Below are positions 9,669 through 19,278 of a stretch of 64,000 nucleotides of DNA, in pieces. Origin of the DNA: Roseospira navarrensis (GTDB taxonomy: Bacteria; Pseudomonadota; Alphaproteobacteria; Rhodospirillales; Rhodospirillaceae); the NCBI RefSeq assembly GCF_009601025.1, contig NZ_WIVE01000003.1, positions 56,990-120,989 on the forward strand, written 5' to 3'. A program made the translations under genes and the position numbers. The notes under the pieces were generated by a model. That model was not told the DNA's origin. It ran no database searches and saw only the letters and a list, made by a program, of their open reading frames with translations. Numbering within the stretch: position 1 is the stretch's first letter; every line of letters starts with the position of its first letter.

Positions 9669-11261
9669 ATGTCCGTTCAACAGACCGTCACCGGCGGCCA
9701 GGCCGGGATGTCGCACAGCCGCGATGTGCCCATGCTGGGGGTCGCCCTGGTGTGCACCGGCCTGATCGCGCTGTTCTTCTGGAATGGGTTGGCGCACGCG
9801 GCGGTCCAGTGGGAGCGCGAGGAATTCAGCTACGGCTACATCGTGCCGCCGCTGACCGTCCTCATGGTCTGGCACGCCCTGCGGACCATGACCCCCAAGC
9901 CGTCCGGTGGGGTGTGGGCCGGCGCCGCGGTCATCATTCTCGCCGTCCTCTCCGGGGTCCTGGCCAAGGTGGGCGGCATGCCCGTCTTCAGCTACTACGG
10001 GTTCATCCTGGCGCTGATGGGGCTGGCGATGGTGCTGTACGGCTGGCACGGTCTGCGGCACCTGTTCTTCCCGTTGTTCTACCTGTTCTTCGCCCTGCCC
10101 CTGCCGAACACACTGTACATCAAGGTCTCGACGACCATGCAGTACATCTCGTCGGTGCTGGGGACCGAGATCCTGAAGGCGATGAACTATTCCGTCTATC
10201 TGAGCGGCAATATCATCGATCTGGGACCCTATCAGCTTCAGGTCGCCGAGGCCTGCAACGGCCTGCGCTACCTGTTCCCGCTCGCCAGCTTCGCCTTTCT
10301 TATCGGCTATCTCTACAAGGGACCGACGTGGCACAAGGTGGTGCTGTTTCTGTTCACGGTGCCGATCACCATCGTCATCAACAGCGCCCGCATCGCCTTT
10401 ACAGGCATCCTGGTCAACAGCAACGGCGTCTCGGCGGCCGAAGGGTTCATGCACGCCTTCGAGGGCTGGGTCATCTTCGTGATCGGCCTGGTGCTGCTGT
10501 TCCTGGTGCAGCAAGGGCTGATCCTGGTTTCGGGCAGCCGCGAACTGCTGACCAACCGCATCGACCTGGACATGATCATGCCCGCCCGGGGCCGTCCGGC
10601 CGCGCCGACGTCGCGCGCCACATGGCCGCTGGGGGTGGCGTCGGCGGTCCTCCTGGCCGGTGTGGTCGCCTTGGTGGCCCTTCCGGAAGGCGCCCGCTCC
10701 GTGCCGCCGCGCAAGCCCCTGGCGACCTTCCCGCTGCAGATCGACCAGTGGACGGGGGTCGAGCAGAGTATCCTGCCGTCACAGATCGATATCCTGCAGG
10801 TGGACGATTATCTCGTGGCCGATTACGCGAGCCCCGCGGCGCCGCGCGACGTCAACCTGTACATCGCCTGGTACGATGCCCAGGACCGGCGGGCGGCGAT
10901 CCATTCCCCGGCGGTCTGCATCCCCGCCGGTGGCTGGGAGGTCACCAACTTCACCACGACGACGGTGCAGCCCACGGGCTTGGACGACAGTCTGGAGGTC
11001 AACCGGAGCGTCATTGCCCAGGGGACCAGCCGTCAGCTCGTGTATTACTGGTTCGAGCTGCGGCACCGGCGCATGACCCACGAATACAGCATCAAGCTGG
11101 CCAATGTGTGGGATGCGCTGACCCTGGGCCGGACGGACGGCGCCCTGATCCGCCTCGTCACCCCCGTCGCGGCCAACGAGTCCCTTGAAGACGCGGAGCA
11201 GCGCCTCAGCGTGTTCATGGGCGAGATGCTGCCGCACCTGGATGATTACGTCCCGAACTGA
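9669..11261 (+). CDS. Exosortase fused to EpsI domain (XrtD-like)
   Basis: The 530-residue protein begins with about eight membrane helices (residues 15-290) that hold the exosortase triad: Cys196 in EACNGLR, Arg241 in NSARIA and His262 in GFMHAFEG. A soluble EpsI (DUF3485) domain follows from about residue 310, with conserved LYIAWYDAQ and CIPAGGWEV stretches. Exosortases cleave and re-anchor proteins with PEP-CTERM-like tails. The fused arrangement matches the VPLPA-CTERM-type exosortase XrtD of some alphaproteobacteria. GGAGG sits six bases before the ATG. No protein with a PEP-CTERM-like tail was found in the window, so its substrates lie elsewhere. Confidence 0.88.
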   Translation: MSVQQTVTGGQAGMSHSRDVPMLGVALVCTGLIALFFWNGLAHAAVQWEREEFSYGYIVPPLTVLMVWHALRTMTPKPSGGVWAGAAVIILAVLSGVLAKVGGMPVFSYYGFILALMGLAMVLYGWHGLRHLFFPLFYLFFALPLPNTLYIKVSTTMQYISSVLGTEILKAMNYSVYLSGNIIDLGPYQLQVAEACNGLRYLFPLASFAFLIGYLYKGPTWHKVVLFLFTVPITIVINSARIAFTGILVNSNGVSAAEGFMHAFEGWVIFVIGLVLLFLVQQGLILVSGSRELLTNRIDLDMIMPARGRPAAPTSRATWPLGVASAVLLAGVVALVALPEGARSVPPRKPLATFPLQIDQWTGVEQSILPSQIDILQVDDYLVADYASPAAPRDVNLYIAWYDAQDRRAAIHSPAVCIPAGGWEVTNFTTTTVQPTGLDDSLEVNRSVIAQGTSRQLVYYWFELRHRRMTHEYSIKLANVWDALTLGRTDGALIRLVTPVAANESLEDAEQRLSVFMGEMLPHLDDYVPN

Positions 11262-11270
11262 ACGCCCGAC

Positions 11271-11313
11271 GGCCGGCCCGTCTGACAGAATCCCCTGTCG
11301 GACAGGGCCGGTC
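11271..11313. terminator. Terminator-like hairpin between convergent genes
   Basis: The left arm 11271-11288 and right arm 11295-11313 pair over about 18 bp with one bulge and one mismatch, around the loop AATCCC. It lies in the 60-bp gap between the exosortase and chemoreceptor stops. It lacks a U-run on either strand, so intrinsic termination is likely but not certain. Confidence 0.6.
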
Positions 11314-11321
11314 CGAGGCGA

Positions 11322-13310
11322 TCAGGAGACGGCCCGAAGCGACTGCCGACGCAGTTGGGCCAAGTCGATATCGTACTCCCGGTCGAACTGCACATGAACA
11401 CCGGCCGGCGAAATGTCCACGACACGACCCTCCCACGCCGCGTTCGCCGACTGCGCCATGATCGACAGCCGTGCGCCCACCCGGATGGAGTCGATGGCCC
11501 TGAGGCGGGCACCGCCGGCGGAGATGTCCAGCAACTCGGTATCATAGGCATTGCCGGTTTCGCGCACCGTCACCCGGGCGGAAACCTCGAAGCGTTCGTG
11601 CATGCGCCGATTGGTTTCCTCGGTGGATGTCCGGACGGCCTGCACCACGGCCTTCTTCAGGCTGGCCACCGCGTCCGCCACATCCGCGGACGCCGCCATC
11701 AGGTGACGGGACTTTTCCTCCGTTGAGCGCGCTTCGCCCGACACCATCTCGATCTGCCGGGCCACCTCCTGAGCGGCATCCGATGTCTCGATGACGCTGC
11801 GGCTGATCTCGCCGGTGGCCTCCGCCTGGCTGTGCATGGCGTCGGCGATCGAGGCGGCGACCGTATCGATCTCGCCCACCTTCTCGACCATCTGACGCAC
11901 GGCCTCGACGGCCTGTCCCGTCACGCTGCTGACCGACTGGATCTGCTGCGTGATCCGCTGGGTCGAGGCCGCCGTCTGATTGGCGAGGCCCTTGACCTCT
12001 TCCGCCACCACCGCGAACCCCTTGCCGGCATCGCCGGCCCGGGCGGCCTCGATGCTGGCGTTCAGGGCCAGCAGGTTGGTCTTGGACGCGATCTCCTGGA
12101 TCAGGTCGGCGATCTCGCCGATCTGGGCCACCTCGCTGGTCATGGACTCCAGGATGGTGCTGGTCTGGCCGCCCTGGTCCACCGCGGTCCGGGTGACATC
12201 GGCCGCGCGCGTCACCTGTGAGGTGATCTCCGCGATCGAGGCGTTCAGTTCCTCGCCGGCGGCGGCCACCGTCTGGGCGCTGGCAAGGGCTTGGTTGGAC
12301 GCCGCCGCGACGTTGGCCGCGTTCTCGGACACGGTCTGCGCCCCGGCCGCCATGGCCTCGGCATCGCCCCGCATGGAGTCGGTATGCCGGGCCACGTTGT
12401 CCACGGCCGCCCGTGACTCGGATTCCACGCTTTCCGCCATCCCCCGCAGCGCGTCCTCGCGCTGGCGCCGGGCCAGAAGCTGCAACTCCTCCTGCTCTTG
12501 CCGGGCAAACGCCAGGTGCGCCCGCACCGCATTCAACAGAAAGGTGATGCGCGTGAATTCCTTGATCGACGACGGCCGCACCACGGTGTCGAAGTCCTGC
12601 ACCGCGAAGCGGTCCAGATCCGCTTCGATATCCGACAGGGGCCGGCGCATCCCGATGGACACCCCCGTGACTGCGACCACCGCCACGGCGATCGTGGCGG
12701 CGAGCAGCAGCACCGACACCAGCGGCAGGGCGCCCCCCGCGCCGGCCAACAGCACCGCCACAAGCTGGCCGATCATCAGGGCCACGACCACGGCGAAGCC
12801 GGCAATGGCCCGGTTCTGCACGCTGCGAGTCAGACGGACGACGCGGCCGCGCAGCGAGTCGTCAATGACCTGACCTTCGCGGATCGTGGTGTGCCCCGCC
12901 GTCCCGGCGTTCATCGCCCGATAGAGCGCGGCCGTGCCGTCGATGTCGGCGCGGCTGGGCTTGGTGCGGACCGAAATGTAGCCGATGGCCTTGCCGTCTT
13001 CCATTTCGGGCGTGACGTTCGCCCGAACCCAGTAGTGATCACCGTTCTTGGCCCGGTTCTTCACCAAACCTTCCCACGGCAGACCCTGTTTGATGGTCGC
13101 CCACATGTCCTTGAAGGCCGCCGGCGGCATGTCCGGATGCCGGATCATGTTGTGCGGCTTGCCCATGAGTTCGTCACGGGTGAATCCGGACACCGTGATG
13201 AAATCATCGTTCAGAAACCGGATTTTTCCCTTCAGATCGGTGCGGGAGACCAGGCATCGATCGGCAGGATAATCGATTTCCTTTTGCGTCACGGGTTCAT
13301 TGACACGCAT
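11322..13310 (-). CDS. Aer-like methyl-accepting chemotaxis protein with PAS and PilZ domains
   Basis: The 662-residue receptor starts with an Aer-type PAS domain (residues 10-115; FLNDDFITVSGFTRDELMGK and MIRHPDMP) that probably binds FAD or another cofactor. Two closely spaced membrane helices follow (about 150-200), with no periplasmic domain. A signalling coiled coil holds the conserved tip EIASKTNLLALNASIEAARAG. A PilZ domain occupies residues 568-655, with the c-di-GMP motifs RMHER and DISAGG, and a second DISPAG turn. It should sense redox or energy state inside the cell and talk to CheA, with c-di-GMP as a second input. It is monocistronic, with a 250-base upstream gap. Confidence 0.92.
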   Translation of the reverse strand: MRVNEPVTQKEIDYPADRCLVSRTDLKGKIRFLNDDFITVSGFTRDELMGKPHNMIRHPDMPPAAFKDMWATIKQGLPWEGLVKNRAKNGDHYWVRANVTPEMEDGKAIGYISVRTKPSRADIDGTAALYRAMNAGTAGHTTIREGQVIDDSLRGRVVRLTRSVQNRAIAGFAVVVALMIGQLVAVLLAGAGGALPLVSVLLLAATIAVAVVAVTGVSIGMRRPLSDIEADLDRFAVQDFDTVVRPSSIKEFTRITFLLNAVRAHLAFARQEQEELQLLARRQREDALRGMAESVESESRAAVDNVARHTDSMRGDAEAMAAGAQTVSENAANVAAASNQALASAQTVAAAGEELNASIAEITSQVTRAADVTRTAVDQGGQTSTILESMTSEVAQIGEIADLIQEIASKTNLLALNASIEAARAGDAGKGFAVVAEEVKGLANQTAASTQRITQQIQSVSSVTGQAVEAVRQMVEKVGEIDTVAASIADAMHSQAEATGEISRSVIETSDAAQEVARQIEMVSGEARSTEEKSRHLMAASADVADAVASLKKAVVQAVRTSTEETNRRMHERFEVSARVTVRETGNAYDTELLDISAGGARLRAIDSIRVGARLSIMAQSANAAWEGRVVDISPAGVHVQFDREYDIDLAQLRRQSLRAVS

Positions 13311-13560
13311 CGGTTCTTCCTCCGCCTGCGGCGCAAGTGATCTGGCGTGCAGGACAGCGCGCCGCCCCGCAGTCTAGCAAAAAAACACAATGGAAACAGG
13401 GAATTTCATGGCCCCGAAACGACCCTGGAGAAAGATATATCCATCGCCGTCAACGGAGCGTCACCCGGAAAACATGTCGAAGGTAGACAGGCATCCGGTT
13501 CATCCACCGGATACCCTTGCCGGGCGTTCGTTTTGTTTACGCGCGTCCCCTGGGGCCCGA
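13311..13560. other. Intergenic region upstream of the chemoreceptor
   Basis: This 250-base gap between two leftward genes is locally AT-richer than its surroundings. It contains a small inverted repeat (ATCCGG at 13493-13498 and CCGGAT at 13507-13512), possibly the parC terminator, and should hold the chemoreceptor promoter. No sigma-28, sigma-54 or CtrA-type motif could be identified with confidence. Confidence 0.4.
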
Positions 13561-15834
13561 TCACGCCCCGCCTGTAAACGTGTTGTCGCGCGGGAACCCA
13601 CGCGGCGGCAGCCGGCCCGCCGTGGCGCGGTTGCCCAGCCAGGGGGTGAGGTCTTTCTCGGTGCGGGTGCGCCCGCCGCTGGGCCAGTTCAGGCCGTCGG
13701 CGAGCCGGATCACGATCAGATCGGACAGCGCCGCGTCCTTCAGCCGCATCAGGGTCACGCCGCGCCCCTTGGTCAGGGTCGCCACCTGATCCAGCGGGAA
13801 CACCAGCAGCTTGCGGTTGGCCCCCACACAGGCGACGTGGTCGCCCTCCACACCGCCCGGATCGAGCGGACGGCTGGCCAGGGCCACCGCCCCCTTGCCC
13901 GGGGTGAGCACCTGTTTGCCGGCCTTGGTCTGGCCGACGCACTCGCCCTCCTCCACCACGAAGCCGCGCCCGTCGGAGGCCGCCAGCAGGCGCTTCGCCC
14001 CCGGCCGGTGGACATGCAGGTCCACCAGGGCGGCATCGTTGGGCACATCCACGATCAGCCGCACCGGCTCGCCGAAGCCGCGCCCGCGCGGCACCCGGTC
14101 GCCGGCGATGGTGTAGTACCGCCCGTTGGAGGCGAACAGCAGCAGCTTGTCCGTGGTCTGGGCGCGCACCACGGTGTGCAGGCTGTCGCCGTCCTTGAAG
14201 CGCGGATCGCCGATGTCCTCGGGGTGGCCCTTCAGAGCCCGGATCCAGCCCATGCGGGACAGGATCACGGTGATCGGCTCACGCTCCACCATGGCCTCGA
14301 TGGGCACGTCCACGACGTTGGGCGCCGATCCCAGCTCGGTGCGACGCCGGCCCAGGTCGGTGTGGGGCCCGAAGTCCTCGCGGATCTTAGCCACCTGCTC
14401 GCCGATGCGCGCCCAGCGGCGGCCGGAATCGCCCAACAGATCCTGCAGGTCCGCCTGCTCCGCCGAGAGCGCGTCGTGCTCCTTGCGGATCTCCATCTCC
14501 TCCAGCTTGCGCAGGGACCGCAGCCGCATGTTCAGGATGGCCTCGGCCTGCACGTCGGTCAGGTCGAAGGTGTCGATCAGCACCGGCTTGGGGTGATCCT
14601 CCTCGCGGATGATGCGGATCACCTCGTCCAGGTTGAGGTAGGCGATCAGATAGCCGCCCAGCACCTCCAGCCGATGCGCGATCTTGTCCAGCCGGTGGCG
14701 GGTGCGCCGGACAAGCACGTCATGGCGGTGATCCAGGAACGCCAGCAGCACCTCGCGCAGATCCATGACCCGGGGCACGCCCTCGGCGTCCAGCACGTTC
14801 ATGTTCAGGCTGGCGCGGGTTTCCAGCTCCGTCTGCCGGAAGAGCTGTTCCATCAGGGTGTCGGGGTCCACGGTGCGGGCGCGCGGCTCCAGCACGATGC
14901 GCACGTCCTCGGCCGATTCGTCGCGCACGTCGCCCAGCAGGGGAAGCTTGCGGTCGGTCAGCAGGGCGGCGATGCGCTCGATCAGCTTGGCCTTCTGGAC
15001 CTGATAGGGGATCTCGGTCACGACGATCTGGAACAGGCCGTGGCCCAGCTTCTCGACCGTCCAGCGCGCCCGCAGGCGGAACGCCCCCCGCCCCGTCTCA
15101 TAGGCCTCGCGGATGGCCGCCGGGGTCTCCACCAGCACGCCGCCGGTGGGAAAGTCCGGGCCGGGCATCCGGGCCACAAGATCGGGGATCGGCGTTTCGC
15201 GGGAGTCGATGAGCAGGGCCAGCGCATCGCAGATCTCGCCCACATTGTGCGGCGGGATGCTGGTGGCCATGCCCACCGCGATGCCCTGGGCCCCGTTGGC
15301 CAGCAGATTCGGGAAGGCCGCGGGCATCACCCGGGGCTCGTCCTCCTCGCCGTCGTAGGTGGGGCCGAAATCCACGGTGTTCTCGTCCAGGCCCTCCATC
15401 ATGGCCTGGGCGACGGCGGTCAGGCGCGCTTCCGTGTAGCGCATGGCGGCCGCGTTATCGCCGTCGATGTTGCCGAAGTTGCCCTGCCCCTCGACCAGCG
15501 GCCAGCGCACGGCAAAGTCCTGCGCCAGGCGCACCATGGCGTCATAGACCGCCGTGTCGCCGTGCGGGTGGTACTTACCGATGACGTCGCCGACCACGCG
15601 GGCGCACTTCTTGAAGCCGCCGGTCGGATCCAGCTTCAACTGCCGCATGGCAAAGAGCAGACGACGGTGGACGGGCTTCAGGCCGTCGCGCACATCGGGC
15701 AGCGAACGCGCCACGATGGTGGACAGGGCATAGGCCAAGTAGCGCTCGCCGAGGGCGTCGGCCAGCGCGGTCTCGCGGATTTCCTCACCGCCGGAGGGCG
15801 GCGGCGGAGGCGGGGTCTTGGTGCCGGTGGTCAT
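13561..15834 (-). CDS. parC: DNA topoisomerase IV subunit A
   Basis: The 757-residue protein is the DNA-cleaving subunit of topoisomerase IV, which decatenates chromosomes with ParE. The breakage-reunion domain shows [16 protein letters not shown] near residue 45, GKYHPHGD, and the catalytic tyrosine in [10 protein letters not shown]. The C-terminal part ([18 protein letters not shown]) fits ParC; the length and the absence of a GyrA box exclude gyrase. An unusual proline-rich start ([12 protein letters not shown]) precedes the fold. It lies 110 bases downstream of the Lrp-type gene on the same strand. parE is not in the window. Confidence 0.93.
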   Translation of the reverse strand: MTTGTKTPPPPPPSGGEEIRETALADALGERYLAYALSTIVARSLPDVRDGLKPVHRRLLFAMRQLKLDPTGGFKKCARVVGDVIGKYHPHGDTAVYDAMVRLAQDFAVRWPLVEGQGNFGNIDGDNAAAMRYTEARLTAVAQAMMEGLDENTVDFGPTYDGEEDEPRVMPAAFPNLLANGAQGIAVGMATSIPPHNVGEICDALALLIDSRETPIPDLVARMPGPDFPTGGVLVETPAAIREAYETGRGAFRLRARWTVEKLGHGLFQIVVTEIPYQVQKAKLIERIAALLTDRKLPLLGDVRDESAEDVRIVLEPRARTVDPDTLMEQLFRQTELETRASLNMNVLDAEGVPRVMDLREVLLAFLDHRHDVLVRRTRHRLDKIAHRLEVLGGYLIAYLNLDEVIRIIREEDHPKPVLIDTFDLTDVQAEAILNMRLRSLRKLEEMEIRKEHDALSAEQADLQDLLGDSGRRWARIGEQVAKIREDFGPHTDLGRRRTELGSAPNVVDVPIEAMVEREPITVILSRMGWIRALKGHPEDIGDPRFKDGDSLHTVVRAQTTDKLLLFASNGRYYTIAGDRVPRGRGFGEPVRLIVDVPNDAALVDLHVHRPGAKRLLAASDGRGFVVEEGECVGQTKAGKQVLTPGKGAVALASRPLDPGGVEGDHVACVGANRKLLVFPLDQVATLTKGRGVTLMRLKDAALSDLIVIRLADGLNWPSGGRTRTEKDLTPWLGNRATAGRLPPRGFPRDNTFTGGA

Positions 15835-15944
15835 GGCCGCGACAATGCGCCGGACGGGGTTCGGGAATCAAGGGTTTGGGGGCGGCGGCGCAAGGGGTCG
15901 CCGATCTGGGCGTCCGGTCAAGTCCCGGGCCGGCCGCGCCGGAA

Positions 15945-16433
15945 TCACACCTCGACCGGGTCGCGCTCCACCGGCACACCCGGTTCCATCTTGGCCGAGC
16001 GGATGGCCAGCGCCGACTTGACGTGCGCCACGTTGGGCGCGGCCGTCAGCTTGGTCGTCAGGAACTGCTGATAATGGTCCCAGTCGTGGGCCACGATCTT
16101 GAGCAGGAAATCCGTTTCACCGGCCAGCATGTGGCACTCGCGCACCTCCGGCCAGTCGTTGACCAGGGCCTCGAAGGCCTTGAGGTCCACCTCCGCCTGG
16201 CTGTTCAGGCCCACCTGGGCGAACACCGTCACGTGATAGCCGAGCGCCAGCGCATCGACCTCCGCGTGATAGCCCTTGATGAAGCCGGCATCCTCCAGCG
16301 CGCGCACACGGCGCAGGCAGGGGGGCGCGGAGATGCCGGCCCGCTTGGCCAACTCGACGTTGGTCATGCGGCCATCGGCCTGGAGATCGGCGAGAATGGA
16401 CCGATCGACATGGTCCAGTTTGACACGTTGCAT
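15945..16433 (-). CDS. Lrp/AsnC family transcriptional regulator
   Basis: The 162-residue regulator has an N-terminal winged helix-turn-helix (LDHVDRSILADLQADGRMTNVELAKRAG near residues 5-32) and a C-terminal RAM ligand domain (VRECHMLAGETDFLLKIVAHDWDHYQQF). The start at 16433 gives the standard MQRVKLDHVD opening; an upstream ATG at 16505 would add 24 atypical residues. It is divergent from a LysE-family exporter gene, the arrangement in which such regulators control amino-acid export. The shared 197-base gap holds a perfect 10-bp palindrome. An amino acid is the probable effector. Confidence 0.9.
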   Translation of the reverse strand: MQRVKLDHVDRSILADLQADGRMTNVELAKRAGISAPPCLRRVRALEDAGFIKGYHAEVDALALGYHVTVFAQVGLNSQAEVDLKAFEALVNDWPEVRECHMLAGETDFLLKIVAHDWDHYQQFLTTKLTAAPNVAHVKSALAIRSAKMEPGVPVERDPVEV

Positions 16434-16465
16434 GCGCTGGCAGAACCCACTCAGGACACACGAAA

Positions 16466-16475
16466 ATTGCGCAAT
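16466..16475. promoter_or_regulatory. Palindrome ATTGCGCAAT, candidate Lrp operator
   Basis: This perfect 10-bp palindrome lies in the AT-richest part of the divergent gap between the Lrp-type regulator and the LysE exporter, 33 bases from the regulator start. The position fits autoregulation plus exporter control. Binding is inferred. Confidence 0.4.
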
Positions 16476-16630
16476 GAAATTACAAGCGACGGCGGACGCG
16501 CGCAACGGAAATCCGCCGTGTCACGAAAGAGACTCTCGCATGTGCGAAATAGGTGACACCCCGCCGCCCGCCGGGCAAGTAGGAACTGACGCGACCCCGC
16601 CATGTTCCCTCCACAGCCGGAGAGTTCCTC

Positions 16631-17254
16631 ATGTTCGACCTCACCACTTGGTTCGCCTACCTAGCCGCCTGCACGCTGCTGGTGATCGTGCCCGGCCCAA
16701 CGGTCACGGTCATCATCGCCAACAGCCTGCGCGCCGGACCGTCCGCCGGCCTGATGAACGTCGCCGGCACCCAGGTCGGCCTGTTGCTGATGGTCGGCGT
16801 GCTGGCTCTGGGGCTGGACACCATCGTGACGCAGGCCGGGGCGGTGTTCGATGTCCTGCGCCTGCTGGGCGCGGCCTATCTGATCTGGCTGGGGGTGAAG
16901 ATGTGGCGCTCCGACGGCCGCCTCGGTCAGGCTGCGGCGGGCGCGCGCCGCTCGCATGGGCACTATGCCTGGCAGGGGTTCCTGGTGATCTGGTCGAATC
17001 CCAAGGCGCTGCTGTTCTTCGGCGCGCTGATCCCGCAGTTCGTCGATCCGTCGGGCAACGCCGCCCTGCAGGTGGTGCTGCTGGGGCTCACCTTCATGGC
17101 CGTGGCGCTGGTCCTGGACGGCGCCTACGCGTTGGCGGCGGGCACCACCGGGGCGCTGCTGTCGCGCCACAACGTGCGGATCCTGGAGCGCGTCTCGGGC
17201 TCCTTCCTGATCGGCGGTGGCCTCTGGCTGGCGCTGAGCCGCCGCGCGGCGTGA
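16631..17254 (+). CDS. LysE/RhtB family amino-acid exporter
   Basis: This 207-residue inner-membrane protein has about six hydrophobic segments. The LysE-family opening AACTLLVIVPGPTVTVIIANSL lies near residues 11-32, and the conserved GFLVIWSNPKALLFFGALIPQFVDP in the middle. Such proteins export amino acids or their analogues by proton antiport. A GGAG site precedes the ATG. It is transcribed divergently from the Lrp-type regulator, which probably controls it. The exact substrate cannot be deduced. It converges with glgX. Confidence 0.9.
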   Translation: MFDLTTWFAYLAACTLLVIVPGPTVTVIIANSLRAGPSAGLMNVAGTQVGLLLMVGVLALGLDTIVTQAGAVFDVLRLLGAAYLIWLGVKMWRSDGRLGQAAAGARRSHGHYAWQGFLVIWSNPKALLFFGALIPQFVDPSGNAALQVVLLGLTFMAVALVLDGAYALAAGTTGALLSRHNVRILERVSGSFLIGGGLWLALSRRAA

Positions 17255-17307
17255 GGATCGCTGGTGCCGATCTGATCGGCGATGAAGCGGACGCGCCCCG
17301 ATCATCC

Positions 17308-17323
17308 CCGCCGCCTGCGGCGG
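17308..17323. terminator. GC-rich hairpin between convergent lysE-type gene and glgX
   Basis: A perfect 7-bp stem (CCGCCGC-ct-GCGGCGG) is followed by a second small hairpin (GCGCCgtcGGCGC). It lies in the 94-base gap between two converging genes and has no U-tract on either side. Confidence 0.4.
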
Positions 17324-17348
17324 ATTGCGCCGTCGGCGCGAACCCGCC

Positions 17349-19274
17349 CTACTGGTCGCGACGGGGCGCGCGGAACAGCAGCGGCGGGGCGTCGGCGGGG
17401 GCCTCGCCCAGCGCGACTCCGAGCACATCACGGTCCCGGTCCCAGTCCTCGCCGCTGAGGCGCGGCCGACCGGCGCCGTCCAGCCAGGTGACGTCCCGCC
17501 GTCCCGTCTCGGGGTCCTCTGCGCCGGTGAAGAAGGCGGTCCGGCGCACGGCGGGCGTGGCCTTGCGCCACGCGATCAGGTCCCTGACCACGGCGAGGAA
17601 CGCCCGGTCAGCCTTGCCCCAGTCGATCCAGGACAGCGGCCCGTCCTGGCAATAGGCGTTGTTGTTGCCGCGCTGGGTGTGGCCCAGTTCGTCGCCGGCC
17701 AGGATCATCGGCACACCCAGCGCAGCCATGAGCGCGGTCATCATGCCGGTGCGGCGGGCGTCGCGGCCCGCCACGATGGCCGGGTCGTCGCTGTCACCCT
17801 CGACACCCTCGTTCCACGACAGATTGTGTCCCGTGCCGTCGCGGTTGCCCTCGGCGTTGGCCTCGTTGTGCTTTCTGTCGTAGCTCACCAGGTCGCGCAG
17901 CGTGAAGCCGTCGTGGGCGGTCACGAAATTGACGCTGGCCTGGGGTGGGCGGCCCGAGGCCGCGAACGCCGCGCTGGACCCCGCCAGCACTCCCGCCAGA
18001 TCGCCGGCGGAGCCGGTGCCGGCGAAAAACGACCGCACGGCATCGCGGAAATGATCGTTCCACTCGACCCAGGGCGCGGGGAAGGCGCCGGTCTGGTGGC
18101 CGTCATCACCGATGTCCCAGGGTTCGGCGATCAGCTTGACGCCCGACAGGACCGGGTCCTGGGCGATGGCCGCCAGGAACGGCCCGGTGGGATCGAACGG
18201 GCCGTGGTGCCGCGCCGGCGTGGGCGCCAGATCGAAGCGGAAGCCGTCCACCCCCATCTCGGTGACCCAGTGGCGCAGGCTGTCCATGACCAGCCGCAGG
18301 CAGAGCGGGTCCTCCAGCCGCAGCGTGTTGCCGCAGCCGCTGTCGTTGACGTAGCGCCGGCCGCCGTCCCGGGTGCGATAGAAGGTGCGGTTGCCCAGCC
18401 CGCGCAGGCTGAGCGTCTGGCCTTCCTCGTCGCTCTCGGCGGTGTGGTTGTAGACCACGTCCAGGATCACCTCGATCCCGGCGTCATGCAGGGCGGCGAC
18501 CATGGCGCGGAAGTCGTCGGGCGTGCCGTAGCGCGGGTCCAGGGCCAGGAAGGCATACGGGTTGTAGCCCCAGTAGTTCGTCAGCCCGAGCGGCGGCAGG
18601 TGGCGCTCGTCCGAGAACGCGAACACCGGCAGCAGCTCCAGCGCCGTCACACCCAGGTCTTTCAGGTGGTCGATGATGGCGGGATGCGCCACGCCGCGCA
18701 CCTTGCCCCGGTCGTCGGGCGGGATATCCGGATGCAGCATGGTCAGGCCCTTGACGTGGGCCTCGTACAGGATGGTCTCGGTCCAGGGCGTGCCCGGCCC
18801 GGGCGGGGGCGCCTTCGCCGGCTTCCGGGCCACGGCCTTGGGGACGAACGGCGCGCTGTCCCGCTCATCAAAGGTCATGTCGGCCCCCGGCGCGCCGCGC
18901 CGGAAGCCGAAGGTGGCGTCGTCCAGGGCGACGGCCCCGACCACCTCCCGCGCCCAGGGATCGACCAGCAGCTTGTGGGGGTTGTGGCGGTGACCCCGCG
19001 CCGGCTCATAGGGGCCGTGGACGCGCACCCCATACAGTTGCCCGTCCTTCAGCCCGGCCACGTGGCCGTGCCAGATGCCGCGCGGATCCCGCGCCGGCAG
19101 GGGAATGCGGGCCACCTCGGCCCCGTCCGGCGCGTCGAACAGGCACACCTCGACGGCGGTGGCGTCCGGGGCGGGGACCGCGAAGGCGATGCCCGCGCGG
19201 TCCACCGTCGCCCCCAGGGCGCCGGGCCGCCACGGCGTGACCGACCCGACCGTGCGGCGGCGCCGGGCGGCCAT
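17349..19274 (-). CDS. glgX: Glycogen debranching enzyme GlgX
   Basis: The 641-residue GH13 enzyme removes alpha-1,6 branches from trimmed glycogen. An N-terminal CBM48-like beta domain (HGHVAGLKDGQLYGVRVHGPYEP) precedes the TIM barrel. Catalytic motifs are visible: VILDVVYNHTAE, the nucleophile Asp in VDGFRFDLAPT, the acid Glu in LIAEPWDIG and the Asp in FVTAHDGFT. Its start lies four bases after the glgB stop, with a GGGGAGGG ribosome site inside the end of glgB, so the two are an operon with likely coupling. No glgA, glgC or glgP is present here. Confidence 0.94.
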   Translation of the reverse strand: MAARRRRTVGSVTPWRPGALGATVDRAGIAFAVPAPDATAVEVCLFDAPDGAEVARIPLPARDPRGIWHGHVAGLKDGQLYGVRVHGPYEPARGHRHNPHKLLVDPWAREVVGAVALDDATFGFRRGAPGADMTFDERDSAPFVPKAVARKPAKAPPPGPGTPWTETILYEAHVKGLTMLHPDIPPDDRGKVRGVAHPAIIDHLKDLGVTALELLPVFAFSDERHLPPLGLTNYWGYNPYAFLALDPRYGTPDDFRAMVAALHDAGIEVILDVVYNHTAESDEEGQTLSLRGLGNRTFYRTRDGGRRYVNDSGCGNTLRLEDPLCLRLVMDSLRHWVTEMGVDGFRFDLAPTPARHHGPFDPTGPFLAAIAQDPVLSGVKLIAEPWDIGDDGHQTGAFPAPWVEWNDHFRDAVRSFFAGTGSAGDLAGVLAGSSAAFAASGRPPQASVNFVTAHDGFTLRDLVSYDRKHNEANAEGNRDGTGHNLSWNEGVEGDSDDPAIVAGRDARRTGMMTALMAALGVPMILAGDELGHTQRGNNNAYCQDGPLSWIDWGKADRAFLAVVRDLIAWRKATPAVRRTAFFTGAEDPETGRRDVTWLDGAGRPRLSGEDWDRDRDVLGVALGEAPADAPPLLFRAPRRDQ

Positions 19275-19278
19275 CCGC

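Noticed and set aside
13390..16071. Open plus-strand frame of 893 codons opposite parC
   Set aside because: It is a shadow of ParC; no family features, and it begins in the AT-rich chemoreceptor upstream region without a ribosome site.
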